From: Gillisia sp. Hel1_33_143
GTDB lineage: Bacteria; Bacteroidota; Bacteroidia; Flavobacteriales; Flavobacteriaceae
Direction of reading: 5' to 3'
Assembly (NCBI RefSeq): GCF_900104765.1
Contig: NZ_LT629737.1
Span: 1,736,001 to 1,800,000, forward strand
DNA length: 64,000 nt
The translations under genes and the position numbers were made by a program. The notes below the pieces were generated by a model, which saw only the letters and a program-made list of their open reading frames with translations, made no database searches and was not told the origin of the DNA. This document shows, piece after piece, positions 44,410 to 53,268 of this stretch. Position 1 is the stretch's first letter. The number at the start of each line of letters is the position of its first letter.

Positions 44410-44598
44410 AAATATGGGGAAGATTCCATAATATTCTATTTTCACCATCAAAATAATAAATTAGATTCTAATACTAACCATTGTAGATTCGGAAAGGACT
44501 CTTTAGAAGGTCAGGATTTTATTAGTACTACATTTTCAGGATCACCTAGAGCCAAAATACGAGTTACTGCAAGACACAGTCTTAGTTTTTATGGTTAA
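44410..44598 (+). pseudogene. Possible remnant of a coding region
   Basis: A 62-codon open frame lacking an internal ATG and preceded by two stops. It has a protein-like composition (for example FGKDSLEGQDFISTTFSGSP and ARHSLSFYG), which stands out from the surrounding stop-rich spacer. It ends just before the convergent antiporter gene. I do not recognise the family; it may be a decayed gene end or chance. Confidence 0.25.
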
Positions 44599-44611
44599 TG
44601 CTCCAGTAATT

Positions 44612-46093
44612 TTACGCCATTGCAAAACCCAAAATAAGATACATAATAGAAGTTATAATTCCTCCAATTATTGCATAAGGCAACTGCGTTCTTACATGAT
44701 CTATATGATCACTTGCAGATGCCATAGAAGAAATAATAGAAGTATCTGATATTGGAGAACAATGGTCTCCAAAGACTCCACCTCCCAAAGTTGCTGCAAT
44801 AATAAGTGGTAATTCTGCTTGATGTGCATTTGCCATAGGAATAGAAACGGCTAGCATAATTGCAAACGTTCCCCAGGAAGTACCTGTAGAGAATGCAATA
44901 AAAGAACTTATAATAAATACCACTACAGGTAAGAATTCTGGAGATAACCATTCTTTAGAAGAGTTAGCTATAAACTGGCCGGTTCCTAATTGATTACATG
45001 CATCTCCAATGGCAAAAGCTAAAAGCATAAGGAGCGCCAACGGCATCAATTCACTAATCCCTTTTATTACCAGATCTATCATTTCTTTAGTTTTCATGAT
45101 CCCTTGAGATCTATATAAGATCATAGCAACCAAAATGGCGGTGCAAACTGCATACAACACAGATGAAGAGCCAGAACCTTGACCAATAGCCTGATAAAGA
45201 TGATCTCCAAATGAAGTATATTCTTCTACTGCTGCCCATCCTGTAGCTGCTAAATTTATAGGCATCATAAATACCATTGTAGCCAATGGAATGATCATAT
45301 TATAAGCTTTGGCCTTAATGCCTTCTTTTGGTTTATAAGAAGTAATTGTGTCTGAAAGCATAGGCTTTGAATTTTCATTAAAGAGCTCTCCGGTTTCCTG
45401 AACTCTCTTTTCAGCTTTAGCCATAGGGCCTATATCTTTTCTAAATACGATTACAAGAAAAACTATTATAATGGCTAGAATGGGATAAAAGTTATAAGCA
45501 ATTGAAGAAAGCATCAGGGAGAATGGATTTTCCAGGCCTTGGGTTAGTAATAAGCCCATAATGAATGCTCCCCATGCATTAAACGGAATTAAAATGGAGG
45601 TAGGGGCAGAACTGGAGTCTGCAATATAAGCTAACTTTTCTCTTGATATCTTTAGCTTATCAAATACAGGTCTATATAAAGTTCCAACCGTTAATGAGCT
45701 AATACTTGTTTCTACGAATAGTAAAATACCTGTTAATAGTGCAAGTAACTGAATAATGACCTTGCTATAACCGGTTTGCTTTTTCTCAAAATAACCAATT
45801 AATACATTCAATTTACCGATAAAACCCTCAACACCTCTAGAATATTGGATAAAAAGTAAAAGTGCACCTACCAGTGCACTGAACATAATAGTTCTGGTAT
45901 TGCCTTCAGATTTAAATACGTTTACCAAACCCTCTATTGCAGCAACAGTGCCGGTTAGAAAATTCCAATCATTCATGATGATCCACGAGAACCAGATCCC
46001 AAATAGTAAGGCTATATAAACCTGTTTGGTTTTTAAAGCAAGAATTATAGCTATTACTGGAGGTAGGATGGAAAGCAAACCGTAATTTTCCAT
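44612..46093 (-). CDS. NhaC-family Na+/H+ antiporter
   Basis: A 493-residue inner-membrane antiporter with about 11-12 membrane segments. Family features include LLSILPPVIAIILALKTKQVY at the N-terminus, the GILLFVETSISSLTVG and DSSSAPTSILIPFNAWGA segments and GGGVFGDHCSPISDTSI near the end. Members exchange Na+ (or malate/lactate in some) for protons. The open frame extends to a TTG at 46135, but the ATG at 46093 begins the conserved part and is preferred. It is monocistronic. Confidence 0.9.
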   Translation of the reverse strand: MENYGLLSILPPVIAIILALKTKQVYIALLFGIWFSWIIMNDWNFLTGTVAAIEGLVNVFKSEGNTRTIMFSALVGALLLFIQYSRGVEGFIGKLNVLIGYFEKKQTGYSKVIIQLLALLTGILLFVETSISSLTVGTLYRPVFDKLKISREKLAYIADSSSAPTSILIPFNAWGAFIMGLLLTQGLENPFSLMLSSIAYNFYPILAIIIVFLVIVFRKDIGPMAKAEKRVQETGELFNENSKPMLSDTITSYKPKEGIKAKAYNMIIPLATMVFMMPINLAATGWAAVEEYTSFGDHLYQAIGQGSGSSSVLYAVCTAILVAMILYRSQGIMKTKEMIDLVIKGISELMPLALLMLLAFAIGDACNQLGTGQFIANSSKEWLSPEFLPVVVFIISSFIAFSTGTSWGTFAIMLAVSIPMANAHQAELPLIIAATLGGGVFGDHCSPISDTSIISSMASASDHIDHVRTQLPYAIIGGIITSIMYLILGFAMA

Positions 46094-46230
46094 AGGCGTA
46101 GTAAACAGTGGTAATTTGATTTTTGAAAGAAGCAATAAATATATAAAAACAATTCCAACTACAATATTTTGGAACTAAGAGGCGCCTGAATTAATTGGTT
46201 ATTTTATTTAAAATTACGACCTCAGTATTT

Positions 46231-46273
46231 TAAAAAATACGCTCAAGAAGAGCTACTAAAACTTTCTTGAGCG
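46231..46273 (-). terminator. Terminator after the S9 peptidase gene
   Basis: Perfect 10-base arms cgctcaagaa / ttcttgagcg, followed on the minus strand by six T residues. Confidence 0.88.
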
Positions 46274-46289
46274 AATTTAATTGTAGGAA

Positions 46290-48656
46290 TTATTCTTTAA
46301 GCAAGGTCTCATTGAATAGTTTTAAAATCCTTTTATATTCATCTGTCCAGCTACTAGGCTCTACAAATCCGTGATCTTCCAAAGGATAAACAGCAAGTTC
46401 CCAATTGTTCTTACCTAATTCAATTAACCTTTGTGATAATCTAACTACGTCTTGAAAATGTACATTTACATCTAACATCCCATGTTCTATTAATAAATTT
46501 CCTTTTAGTCCTTCAGCAAAATAAATGGGAGAAGAGCGTTTATAAGCTATAGGGTCATCTACCGGATTATTCAGAATGTTAGAAGTATATCCATGGTTGT
46601 AGTGAGCCCAATCTGTTACAGATCTTAATGCAGCGCCAGAGGTAAAAGTTTCCGGTTCATTGAACATTGCCATAAGTGTTATAAAACCACCATAACTACC
46701 TCCATATATGCCAACTTTATCTTTATCTATCCCTAATTCTTTAACTAAATAAGTTGCACCGTCTACTTGGTCTGATAGGTCTTTACCTCCCATATGTCTA
46801 TAGATCGCGGTTCTCCAATCTCTTCCATAACCTGCACTTCCTCTATAATCTATGTCTAATACGGTATAACCAAGGTCTGTAAGTAAATTATGGAACATAT
46901 ATTCTCTAAAATAGCTAGACCACCATTTATGCGCATTCTGAAGATATCCTGCTCCATGAACAAAGATCACGGCGGCTCCATTTTTAGCAGTTGCACTAGG
47001 TTTATAGATTCTTGCAGGAACCATGGCTCCGTCTTCAGCCTTAAAGTTTACAATTTCTGGATCTCTCCACGGGTACGCTTTAAATTCTTCTGATAATCCT
47101 GAGGTGAGTTGAGTGGCATTATCTTTTTGCTGGGTTTTCTTAAGAAATAGTTCCCATGGCTTATTACTATATGAATATAAAATAGCCATACGCTTTTCAT
47201 CTGGGGAGAGATACACATCGTTATTCCCTGTCATGCTTGTAAGCTTTTCCATTTTACCTCCCATAAGAGGCATTTTATAAAAATGTCTTTCTTCAGGTCC
47301 CACTTCAGAGGTGGTTAAGAACCAACTTTTGTCATCTTTTGATATAAATGGATCAAAAACTTCAAAACTACCTTTTGTAAGTTGTTTTTTATTTCCGGTA
47401 TCTACATTAAGAACATATAAATGAGAATACCCAGATTCTTCAGATTGAAAATAAATATTCTTATTATCTGGAAGCCATCCCATAGTCTCATAACCTGCAG
47501 CATATCCTATCCCGGGACCATTTATCCATGCCTCATCTCTTTGTCTGTCTAGGCTTTTTAAAACTCCTGTGGCTAGATCTAAACTTGCAATCCACCTATC
47601 TTTATTATCTTGAGACCTAATATTTACTATAGCTCGGTTTCCATCTTCAGAAAAATAAGTAGCAGCTGGAATAACTTCACGCACTTCTTTTTCCCAATTC
47701 TTTTCGGGATAATCTTTAGTGTAATCTGGAAGATCTGTAATACCAGGCAATCCATCAGTTTTCACAACATAAACACTGTCATTCTCTACAGAATAGATAA
47801 GCAGTTCTTCTTTTTCGATCTCATTTCCAACTTTGGATCTTGCAGGTAGATTTACAGTATATCCGGAAGCATCTGCATAGTTCGGAACATCTGTATATTT
47901 ATTTTTCACCGGAGTGGTAAGATTAAAAGTAGCAAATTTGCCATCTGGAGAAAGGTGTAGGTTAGAAACTTCTTTATCTCCTGTATAAAAGATTGTTGGA
48001 TCTTTTTGAATGCTATTATAATATGCTGCAGATTCTTCTCGTTTAATTTTGCGCTGATTCACAACTTCGAGGAGTCCTAGGTTTTCATTTTCCAACCATT
48101 CATCTTTAGTAGATAGTTTCTCGTCTTTCTCAGGTTCATTTCCAGACTTTATATTGGTGATCTTTTCTATGAAACCTGTTTTTAAATGAAACAGATATAA
48201 ATTGTTTTTCATAATGAAGCTTACCAAATTTTCATCTTTTAAAAATTCAGCATTCCTAACATTCTCTCCTAGATCTAAAAGTATTCTGGAAGCATTGTCT
48301 TTAGAACTGAAAAGCATTAACTTTCCATCTTTTGTGTACAGTTTTGCACTTTTATCTTTATTATAAGTTCCATTGAAAGTGAGTGTTTTTATCTCTTTCT
48401 GGCCAACTTTAACAATCTTCTCCGGAGCATTAAGCTGTATTTTATACAAAGAATCTGACGGGTCTTTCTGCAGATTATAGTTGAAATAGAGAGTGCCTCC
48501 ATTTTCAGCCCATTTTACATTAGAAGGAAACGTCCCCATCCATTTAGGATCTTTCATTATTTTCTCTACACTAAGACTAGATTGTTGAGCTGTTATTATT
48601 TGAAAGCTAAAGAAAAGTAAAATGGTAAAACTTAATATTTTGAAGTGTGAATGCAT
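46290..48656 (-). CDS. S9 family (dipeptidyl peptidase IV-like) exported serine peptidase
   Basis: A 788-residue exported protease. The signal peptide (ILLFFSFQIITAQ, cleavage ~23) is followed by an N-terminal beta-propeller (~30-530) and an alpha/beta hydrolase domain (~545-788). The catalytic triad appears as Ser in GIYGGSYGG, Asp in MLDVNVHFQD and His in LEDHGF. GAGYLQNAHKWW and NIYFQSEESGYSHLY are typical of prolyl oligopeptidase-like enzymes. It trims peptides in the periplasm or at the surface. It is a single-gene unit with its own terminator. Confidence 0.92.
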   Translation of the reverse strand: MHSHFKILSFTILLFFSFQIITAQQSSLSVEKIMKDPKWMGTFPSNVKWAENGGTLYFNYNLQKDPSDSLYKIQLNAPEKIVKVGQKEIKTLTFNGTYNKDKSAKLYTKDGKLMLFSSKDNASRILLDLGENVRNAEFLKDENLVSFIMKNNLYLFHLKTGFIEKITNIKSGNEPEKDEKLSTKDEWLENENLGLLEVVNQRKIKREESAAYYNSIQKDPTIFYTGDKEVSNLHLSPDGKFATFNLTTPVKNKYTDVPNYADASGYTVNLPARSKVGNEIEKEELLIYSVENDSVYVVKTDGLPGITDLPDYTKDYPEKNWEKEVREVIPAATYFSEDGNRAIVNIRSQDNKDRWIASLDLATGVLKSLDRQRDEAWINGPGIGYAAGYETMGWLPDNKNIYFQSEESGYSHLYVLNVDTGNKKQLTKGSFEVFDPFISKDDKSWFLTTSEVGPEERHFYKMPLMGGKMEKLTSMTGNNDVYLSPDEKRMAILYSYSNKPWELFLKKTQQKDNATQLTSGLSEEFKAYPWRDPEIVNFKAEDGAMVPARIYKPSATAKNGAAVIFVHGAGYLQNAHKWWSSYFREYMFHNLLTDLGYTVLDIDYRGSAGYGRDWRTAIYRHMGGKDLSDQVDGATYLVKELGIDKDKVGIYGGSYGGFITLMAMFNEPETFTSGAALRSVTDWAHYNHGYTSNILNNPVDDPIAYKRSSPIYFAEGLKGNLLIEHGMLDVNVHFQDVVRLSQRLIELGKNNWELAVYPLEDHGFVEPSSWTDEYKRILKLFNETLLKE

Positions 48657-48821
48657 GGTAAATACCCGGTTTAGATGATGATGTTTTTTTGAATTTAGAA
48701 AGATATGAAAATTATGTGGTTAGCATTTTATCTTAGTACTTGTTAAATTTATGTAGAACCACATTCATTATTTTCATATGGAATTTATGGATACCTCTAC
48801 AGTATTTTTTATCTTTCGCGA

Positions 48822-49337
48822 ATGAAGAAAATTGAAGAATTAATTAGAGATATTCCAGACTTTCCAAAAGCTGGAATACAATTTAAAGATATAACTCCAT
48901 TGCTTCAAGATCCGGAAAGAGTAAGAGAAGCAGTTACAAGTTTTGCTAAATCTTTAGAGGGGAAGACAATTCATAAAGTTGTAGGAATTGAAGCTCGTGG
49001 ATTTCTATTTGGTATGTTGCTGGCAGAAAAATTGAATGCTGGTTTTGTGCCTATACGAAAGCCTGGGAAACTTCCATATAAAACTTTTAGTGAAGAGTAT
49101 GATCTAGAATATGGTTCTAATACGCTAGAGATTCATCAAGATGCGATTAAAAAGGGAGAGAATGTAATTATTCATGACGATGTGCTCGCTACAGGAGGTA
49201 CAGCAGAGGCAGCTTGTAAATTGGTAGAAAGAATGGGTGGTAATATTGTTGAATGTAATTTTATAATGGAGCTAAGCTTTTTAAAAGGATCAGATAAAAT
49301 AAAAGCTTATAAATTACACTCTTTGATAACCTACTAA
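48822..49337 (+). CDS. apt: Adenine phosphoribosyltransferase
   Basis: Apt salvages adenine to AMP using phosphoribosyl diphosphate. The 171-residue protein has IPDFPKAGIQFKDITPLL, GIEARGFLFG, the RKPGKLPYKT flexible loop and the PRPP-binding motif VIHDDVLATGGTA. A weak -7-like element (tatctttc, 48810-48817) precedes the ATG. It is a single gene convergent with the metalloprotease. Confidence 0.96.
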   Translation: MKKIEELIRDIPDFPKAGIQFKDITPLLQDPERVREAVTSFAKSLEGKTIHKVVGIEARGFLFGMLLAEKLNAGFVPIRKPGKLPYKTFSEEYDLEYGSNTLEIHQDAIKKGENVIIHDDVLATGGTAEAACKLVERMGGNIVECNFIMELSFLKGSDKIKAYKLHSLITY

Positions 49338-49451
49338 ACAGCTTAATTTTAAAATATAGACTTAAGTAGAGAAGTTAAATTACAATATTTTACGTTAATT
49401 TTTGAAGTAACAATGTTGTGATAAGAGTAGATTTATTTGAACCTATAAAAT

Positions 49452-49485
49452 AAAAAAGCCGAAAGCATATAGCTTTCGGCTTTTT
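49452..49485. terminator. Bidirectional terminator
   Basis: Perfect 14-base arms aaaaagccgaaagc / gctttcggcttttt serve the convergent apt and metalloprotease genes. Confidence 0.93.
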
Positions 49486-49506
49486 AGATCATTAAAATTG
49501 TAAGAT

Positions 49507-50346
49507 CTAGTATAGATATTCAAAAGCTACGATATCAAACTCTCCAAAATTACCAGTTTCACTAGCGCTAAAGCAGGAAGCCATGATAGAATTTGGATCA
49601 TATCTGTATGGAGTACCTGGAATATGAACAGCTCCACTTGGGTTTGCTAATTCTCCAAAACTTGGACGTCCACAGCTTTCACGCGTAAACCAGTCGCTAT
49701 GGCGCATTCCTAAAGTATGTCCAATTTCATGTGTCATTACGTGCTCATTAACACTTAGGCTGTATTGTTCCATTCCAGAAAAGATCTGTACGAATTGGTA
49801 AGGATTTCCGTTAGATGGGAATCCTGCTACCCCACCAGCAGCACCTGGAGATTGAAAGATGATAATATCTGCATTTGCCAGATCTGTTCCGAAAGAAAGA
49901 CTGAAATCTAAACTAATATCAAGATCATTATAATTCTGTACTGCCAACGTAAGTGCTTGTTTTTGTTTAGCAGTCAATCCCTGACTTGATGGTGCATTAA
50001 AACCAAGAACTCTAATTGTTTTAGGAGTGCTAACTAGGTTATAAGTACGGTATTGCTTATCTGTAATACCAACGCCACTCATTTCGTTTATCTGACTTTC
50101 AGAAAGCATGATATCATCTTCCACTAGATAAGAAGTAACTGTAGAACCATCAGGTCTGTCTACAGCTCTTTTTTCTATACCATCTGTATTGAAATTAAGT
50201 GCTTTTAATTTTTTAATAATGTCTTTTGGTACTGCTGCAGATTGTGCATCTGTGGTTTCCAATTCTGTAGACGAGTTGTCATCTGTAGAACAGGCGGTAA
50301 ATAATAGTCCTGCGATGAGGGCTGCTGCGTAAAACTTAATTTTCAT
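49507..50346 (-). CDS. HEIGH-type (M57-like) lipoprotein metalloprotease, second paralogue
   Basis: A 279-residue predicted zinc protease, co-linear with the protein at 24878-25714. It has a lipoprotein signal (LIAGLLFTAC, then STDDNSS), a pro-region ending in ITDKQYRTYNLV, the catalytic motif HEIGHTLGMRH followed by SDWFTRESCG, and the closing FGEFDIVAFEYLY. The two differ mainly in the pro-region and the loop before the last cysteine. The 15-base inverted repeat seen around the first copy is absent. Substrate unknown. Confidence 0.85.
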   Translation of the reverse strand: MKIKFYAAALIAGLLFTACSTDDNSSTELETTDAQSAAVPKDIIKKLKALNFNTDGIEKRAVDRPDGSTVTSYLVEDDIMLSESQINEMSGVGITDKQYRTYNLVSTPKTIRVLGFNAPSSQGLTAKQKQALTLAVQNYNDLDISLDFSLSFGTDLANADIIIFQSPGAAGGVAGFPSNGNPYQFVQIFSGMEQYSLSVNEHVMTHEIGHTLGMRHSDWFTRESCGRPSFGELANPSGAVHIPGTPYRYDPNSIMASCFSASETGNFGEFDIVAFEYLY

Positions 50347-50563
50347 AATTAGTGGTTTTAGTTTGTAGTTATTTTTTCTAATAATGCATTAAAGTATTAA
50401 TATTTTTAGGATATAGTTAACGTTTGTGTTTAATTTTTAAGATTTTCGATAATGAAAGATATTTATCAGATGAAATGTATATTTCAACAATACTTTTGAA
50501 ATACTTTTACTACAAATCTTAAAACCTTGATATGAAAGAATATATAATTATTTAGTTAGAATT

Positions 50564-50716
50564 CTAATCTAATGAGTTCTTGGTAACCCATAATTTCCAT
50601 CCTAAAATAGCTTTTTGAATGTTGGTTGCCTTTTGAAGATTTACTCGATTCTTAGATAGAGATGGCAAGGCTTTCTTATTTATCCTAGAAAGAGTCTTAA
50701 AGAATTGCTTTTTCAT
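50564..50716 (-). CDS. Conserved 50-residue basic small protein
   Basis: A 50-residue frame with ATG at 50716 and stop at 50564. It has a basic helical N-terminus (MKKQFFKTLSRINKKALPSL) and the tail ILGWKLWVTKNSLD. I recognise this pattern as a small Bacteroidota family often labelled SsrA-binding protein in annotations, although it lacks the SmpB fold. It lies in the gap between the metalloprotease and the BlaR1-like gene. Its basic charge suggests RNA or ribosome contact, but this is inference. Confidence 0.7.
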   Translation of the reverse strand: MKKQFFKTLSRINKKALPSLSKNRVNLQKATNIQKAILGWKLWVTKNSLD

Positions 50717-50763
50717 AAAATTGGTTGATTTCTTTCAAAGATATTGAAATTGAGTAATTTATG

Positions 50764-50812
50764 TAAAAAAATTAAAGCTTGTAGCTATATGAATTACATA
50801 AATCTACAAGCT
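50764..50812 (-). terminator. Terminator after the BlaR1-like gene
   Basis: Perfect 9-base arms agcttgtag / ctacaagct, followed on the minus strand by a run of seven T residues. Confidence 0.8.
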
Positions 50813-50842
50813 AATTATTAAAATTTAGTGAGAGAGAGTGGT

Positions 50843-52780
50843 TTACTTCTTTTTTAATGTAATTACAATTACTCCATTCTTCCCTCTTTCTCCATATTTT
50901 TTAATGGCTGTTTTATCTTTTAGGATATATAAACTCTTAATGCTTTCTGGATCTATAGCGTCTGTGCTAAAATCTTTACTTTTTATCTCACCATTTACAA
51001 CCACCAGAATATCTTTATATTTAGGTGTGATATTTAATTTTTTGTCTCCAGATGCTGTTTTTACGATATTAATAGTATCATCTAACTCAGATTGATCTGT
51101 TCCAGATTTAGTGCTAATTTCAATAACCCCATATTTACCTTCGTTACCATATTTTTGAGTTGCATTTTCACCTTTTAAAACATTTACATTTTCAATTGTT
51201 TCTGGAGAAATGGTGTTAATGTCAAAACCTAAAGGCAATTTTTTACCGTTTAGAATTGTCAATATCTTTTTGTCTTGGGGAGAAGTAACAGTTATGCTTT
51301 TCTCTTTAGAACTTTTAGATTGATACACTTCTACCGTATCAACTATTTGAATTCGATTTTTTGGTTTGGTAGTATCGCGCTCAAAATAGGTGACAGGGTT
51401 ACTAGTGTTAATGCTATAATTTTGTCCGGTCAGCCCGCTAGATCCAGAATTACCTGTTGGATAGTATACCTTTTCTGAACCTGAAGAGAATAAATAGGTT
51501 GATTTATTCGTAGAAGATCGCTTTATAATTGGCTCAACCACCTCTTCCTTGTTTAGTTTTGAAACAGTGACGGTAGTATCATTAGGCAATGAAATTGTTA
51601 TAGGAGAGACTGTAGATTGAAATTCAACCTTTTGATCTTCATCAAAGATTATTTCTATTGGCTTTATAGGAGTATTTCCAGATCTTTCGAACTTGCCAGA
51701 CTCATTATTATTTAAGTTCAAATAAATTATATGTATTTCGGTAAGAAAGCCTTGTTCAGAATATTTCAAATCTTGAAACTGAAGCTCTATTCCATACTTT
51801 TTAAAATTTTCGCTGATAGTTTTAAGCATCTCTGTAGTATGTGTTGAGGTAATGATAGCAGATGCTAGGGTGTCAGGAAACCATTCTATGCTTTCAAGTT
51901 TAACTGATGTAACCTTTTTTGTTTGAGCTTCAGTATTTACATTAAAGATGAGCATAAAAGAGAGCAATAATGGAAAGATAAGAGCAATTTTCCAGGAACT
52001 GTGAGATTTGTTTTTGGTGTGTAACATAAGTATTCGTTTTTTGATGAATGATTGATAAAATGAATTTGTAAATGATGGGTGATATTCTTTAGTAGAGACT
52101 TTGACAAGCGCTTGCAGGTATTCTTTTTTCGAAGAGCATCTTTCTACCGTCTCTAGATCTGCTATAAATTCTAAGTTCTGGACAATTTTCTTTTTATAAA
52201 ATGGCATTAAAGGATGAAACCAGAGTAAAAGGGACGCAACATTACCAATTATAATATCTATAGAATGTAATTGAGTAGCATGAACTTTCTCATGGATTAA
52301 TATAAGGTCTATATCTTTTTTGGAATGTAATGTTGGATTAAAAACAATAAAATTGAAGAAGGAAAATGGTCCAACTAATTTAGGAGACTCTATAAATTTG
52401 AAATTTCCATCTCTAATGATCTTGCTAGTATTTATAAAATGAAGTAGCTTCAGAAGTTGAAATACGAATCTTATTAGCAAGGCAGCTGTTATTATTAAAT
52501 AAATAACTCCCACAATCTGCCACCAATCAATAGTTTCTTCTCTAATTAAAGGTGTACTAATAGATCCTACGTTTTCAAATTGGCTATAATCTACCGGTGC
52601 CACCAGTATCTTTTTGGTAAGATAAATTCCTGGCAAAACAAATGATGTTAGAATTCCTCCTAGCAAATACTTTCTATTCATTTGAAAGTTTGTATCCTTT
52701 TGAAGTAGTAAAATGTATAGGATATAGAAAACACTTATAAGTACAGCGCTCTTTGATAGATAAATTAGAATTATATGCAT
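50843..52780 (-). CDS. M56 (BlaR1-like) sensor peptidase with duplicated TonB-plug-like C-terminus
   Basis: A 645-residue membrane protein. Membrane helices near 10-30, 35-55, 90-110 and 265-285 flank a cytoplasmic M56 zinc protease domain with HEKVH (LILIHEKVHATQL). The ~350-residue extracytoplasmic part has no penicillin-binding SxxK domain. It ends in two similar modules, SPETIENVNVLKGENATQKY then GVIEIST, and DPESIKSLYILKDKTAIKKY then GVIVITLKK, which look like the plug of TonB-dependent receptors. By family it would cleave the BlaI-like repressor when triggered. The signal is probably not a beta-lactam. Confidence 0.85.
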   Translation of the reverse strand: MHIILIYLSKSAVLISVFYILYILLLQKDTNFQMNRKYLLGGILTSFVLPGIYLTKKILVAPVDYSQFENVGSISTPLIREETIDWWQIVGVIYLIITAALLIRFVFQLLKLLHFINTSKIIRDGNFKFIESPKLVGPFSFFNFIVFNPTLHSKKDIDLILIHEKVHATQLHSIDIIIGNVASLLLWFHPLMPFYKKKIVQNLEFIADLETVERCSSKKEYLQALVKVSTKEYHPSFTNSFYQSFIKKRILMLHTKNKSHSSWKIALIFPLLLSFMLIFNVNTEAQTKKVTSVKLESIEWFPDTLASAIITSTHTTEMLKTISENFKKYGIELQFQDLKYSEQGFLTEIHIIYLNLNNNESGKFERSGNTPIKPIEIIFDEDQKVEFQSTVSPITISLPNDTTVTVSKLNKEEVVEPIIKRSSTNKSTYLFSSGSEKVYYPTGNSGSSGLTGQNYSINTSNPVTYFERDTTKPKNRIQIVDTVEVYQSKSSKEKSITVTSPQDKKILTILNGKKLPLGFDINTISPETIENVNVLKGENATQKYGNEGKYGVIEISTKSGTDQSELDDTINIVKTASGDKKLNITPKYKDILVVVNGEIKSKDFSTDAIDPESIKSLYILKDKTAIKKYGERGKNGVIVITLKKK

Positions 52781-52782
52781 TA

Positions 52783-53142
52783 TTATCCTTTTTTCTCAAT
52801 TAATTCTAAGATCTCTCTCAATTCTTCTGCGCTTATCTTTTCTTCTTTTGCAAAATATGAGACCATACTCTTATAAGAATTGTCGAAGAATTTTTGGGTA
52901 GCTGTATTCATAAATTGCTTTTTAAATACCTCTTTGGTAACCATTGGAAAGTATTGATGAGTTTTTCCAAAAGCCTGATGGGAGACATATCCCTTATCTT
53001 CAAGGTTTCTTACAATGGTAGATACCGTATTATAATGTAAATTTTCTTCAGTGATCTCTGCAAGGATCTCTTTCACAAAAGCTTTTTTCAGCTTCCATAA
53101 AATATGCATGATCTCCTCTTCTTTATTGGTGAGCTTTTCCAT
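52783..53142 (-). CDS. BlaI/MecI-family transcriptional repressor
   Basis: A 119-residue winged-helix repressor: LTNKEEEIMHILWKLKKAFV, NTVSTIVRNLEDKGYVSH (recognition helix and wing) and a C-terminal dimer helix (~80-118). It is encoded two bases before the M56 sensor gene, forming the usual repressor/sensor pair. A palindrome overlaps the promoter. Confidence 0.92.
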   Translation of the reverse strand: MEKLTNKEEEIMHILWKLKKAFVKEILAEITEENLHYNTVSTIVRNLEDKGYVSHQAFGKTHQYFPMVTKEVFKKQFMNTATQKFFDNSYKSMVSYFAKEEKISAEELREILELIEKKG

Positions 53143-53168
53143 TAATACGATTTATAATTAACTATTCT

Positions 53169-53193
53169 CAAATATAACTACAAAAATAGTTAT
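53169..53193 (-). promoter_or_regulatory. Promoter/operator of the BlaI-BlaR1-like operon
   Basis: The inverted repeat ataactacaaaaatagttat (53174-53193; 7-base arms, 6-base spacer) overlaps two minus-strand -7 candidates, tatttttg (53181-53188) and tatatttg (53169-53176). It lies 31 bases before the repressor ATG and is the natural site for autorepression. Confidence 0.6.
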
Positions 53194-53223
53194 AAACCTA
53201 ATTTTATAGTTTGAAAATGATAT

Positions 53224-53254
53224 TGGTGCAGCAGATTTAGTTTCTTTATCTTCG
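53224..53254 (+). promoter_or_regulatory. Promoter of the calcium/sodium antiporter gene
   Basis: TTG at 53224-53226 and tatcttcg at 53247-53254 are spaced by 20 bases. The latter differs from TAnnTTTG by one base. The ATG is at 53269. Confidence 0.5.
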
Positions 53255-53268
53255 CAAAAAATTAAATA

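Noticed and set aside
50564-50716. Calling the 50-residue protein SmpB (SsrA-binding protein)
   Set aside because: SmpB has ~150 residues with an OB fold and is far longer; none of its motifs is present.
50843-53142. Beta-lactam resistance locus
   Set aside because: The BlaI/BlaR1-like pair has no beta-lactamase gene nearby and the sensor lacks a penicillin-binding domain.
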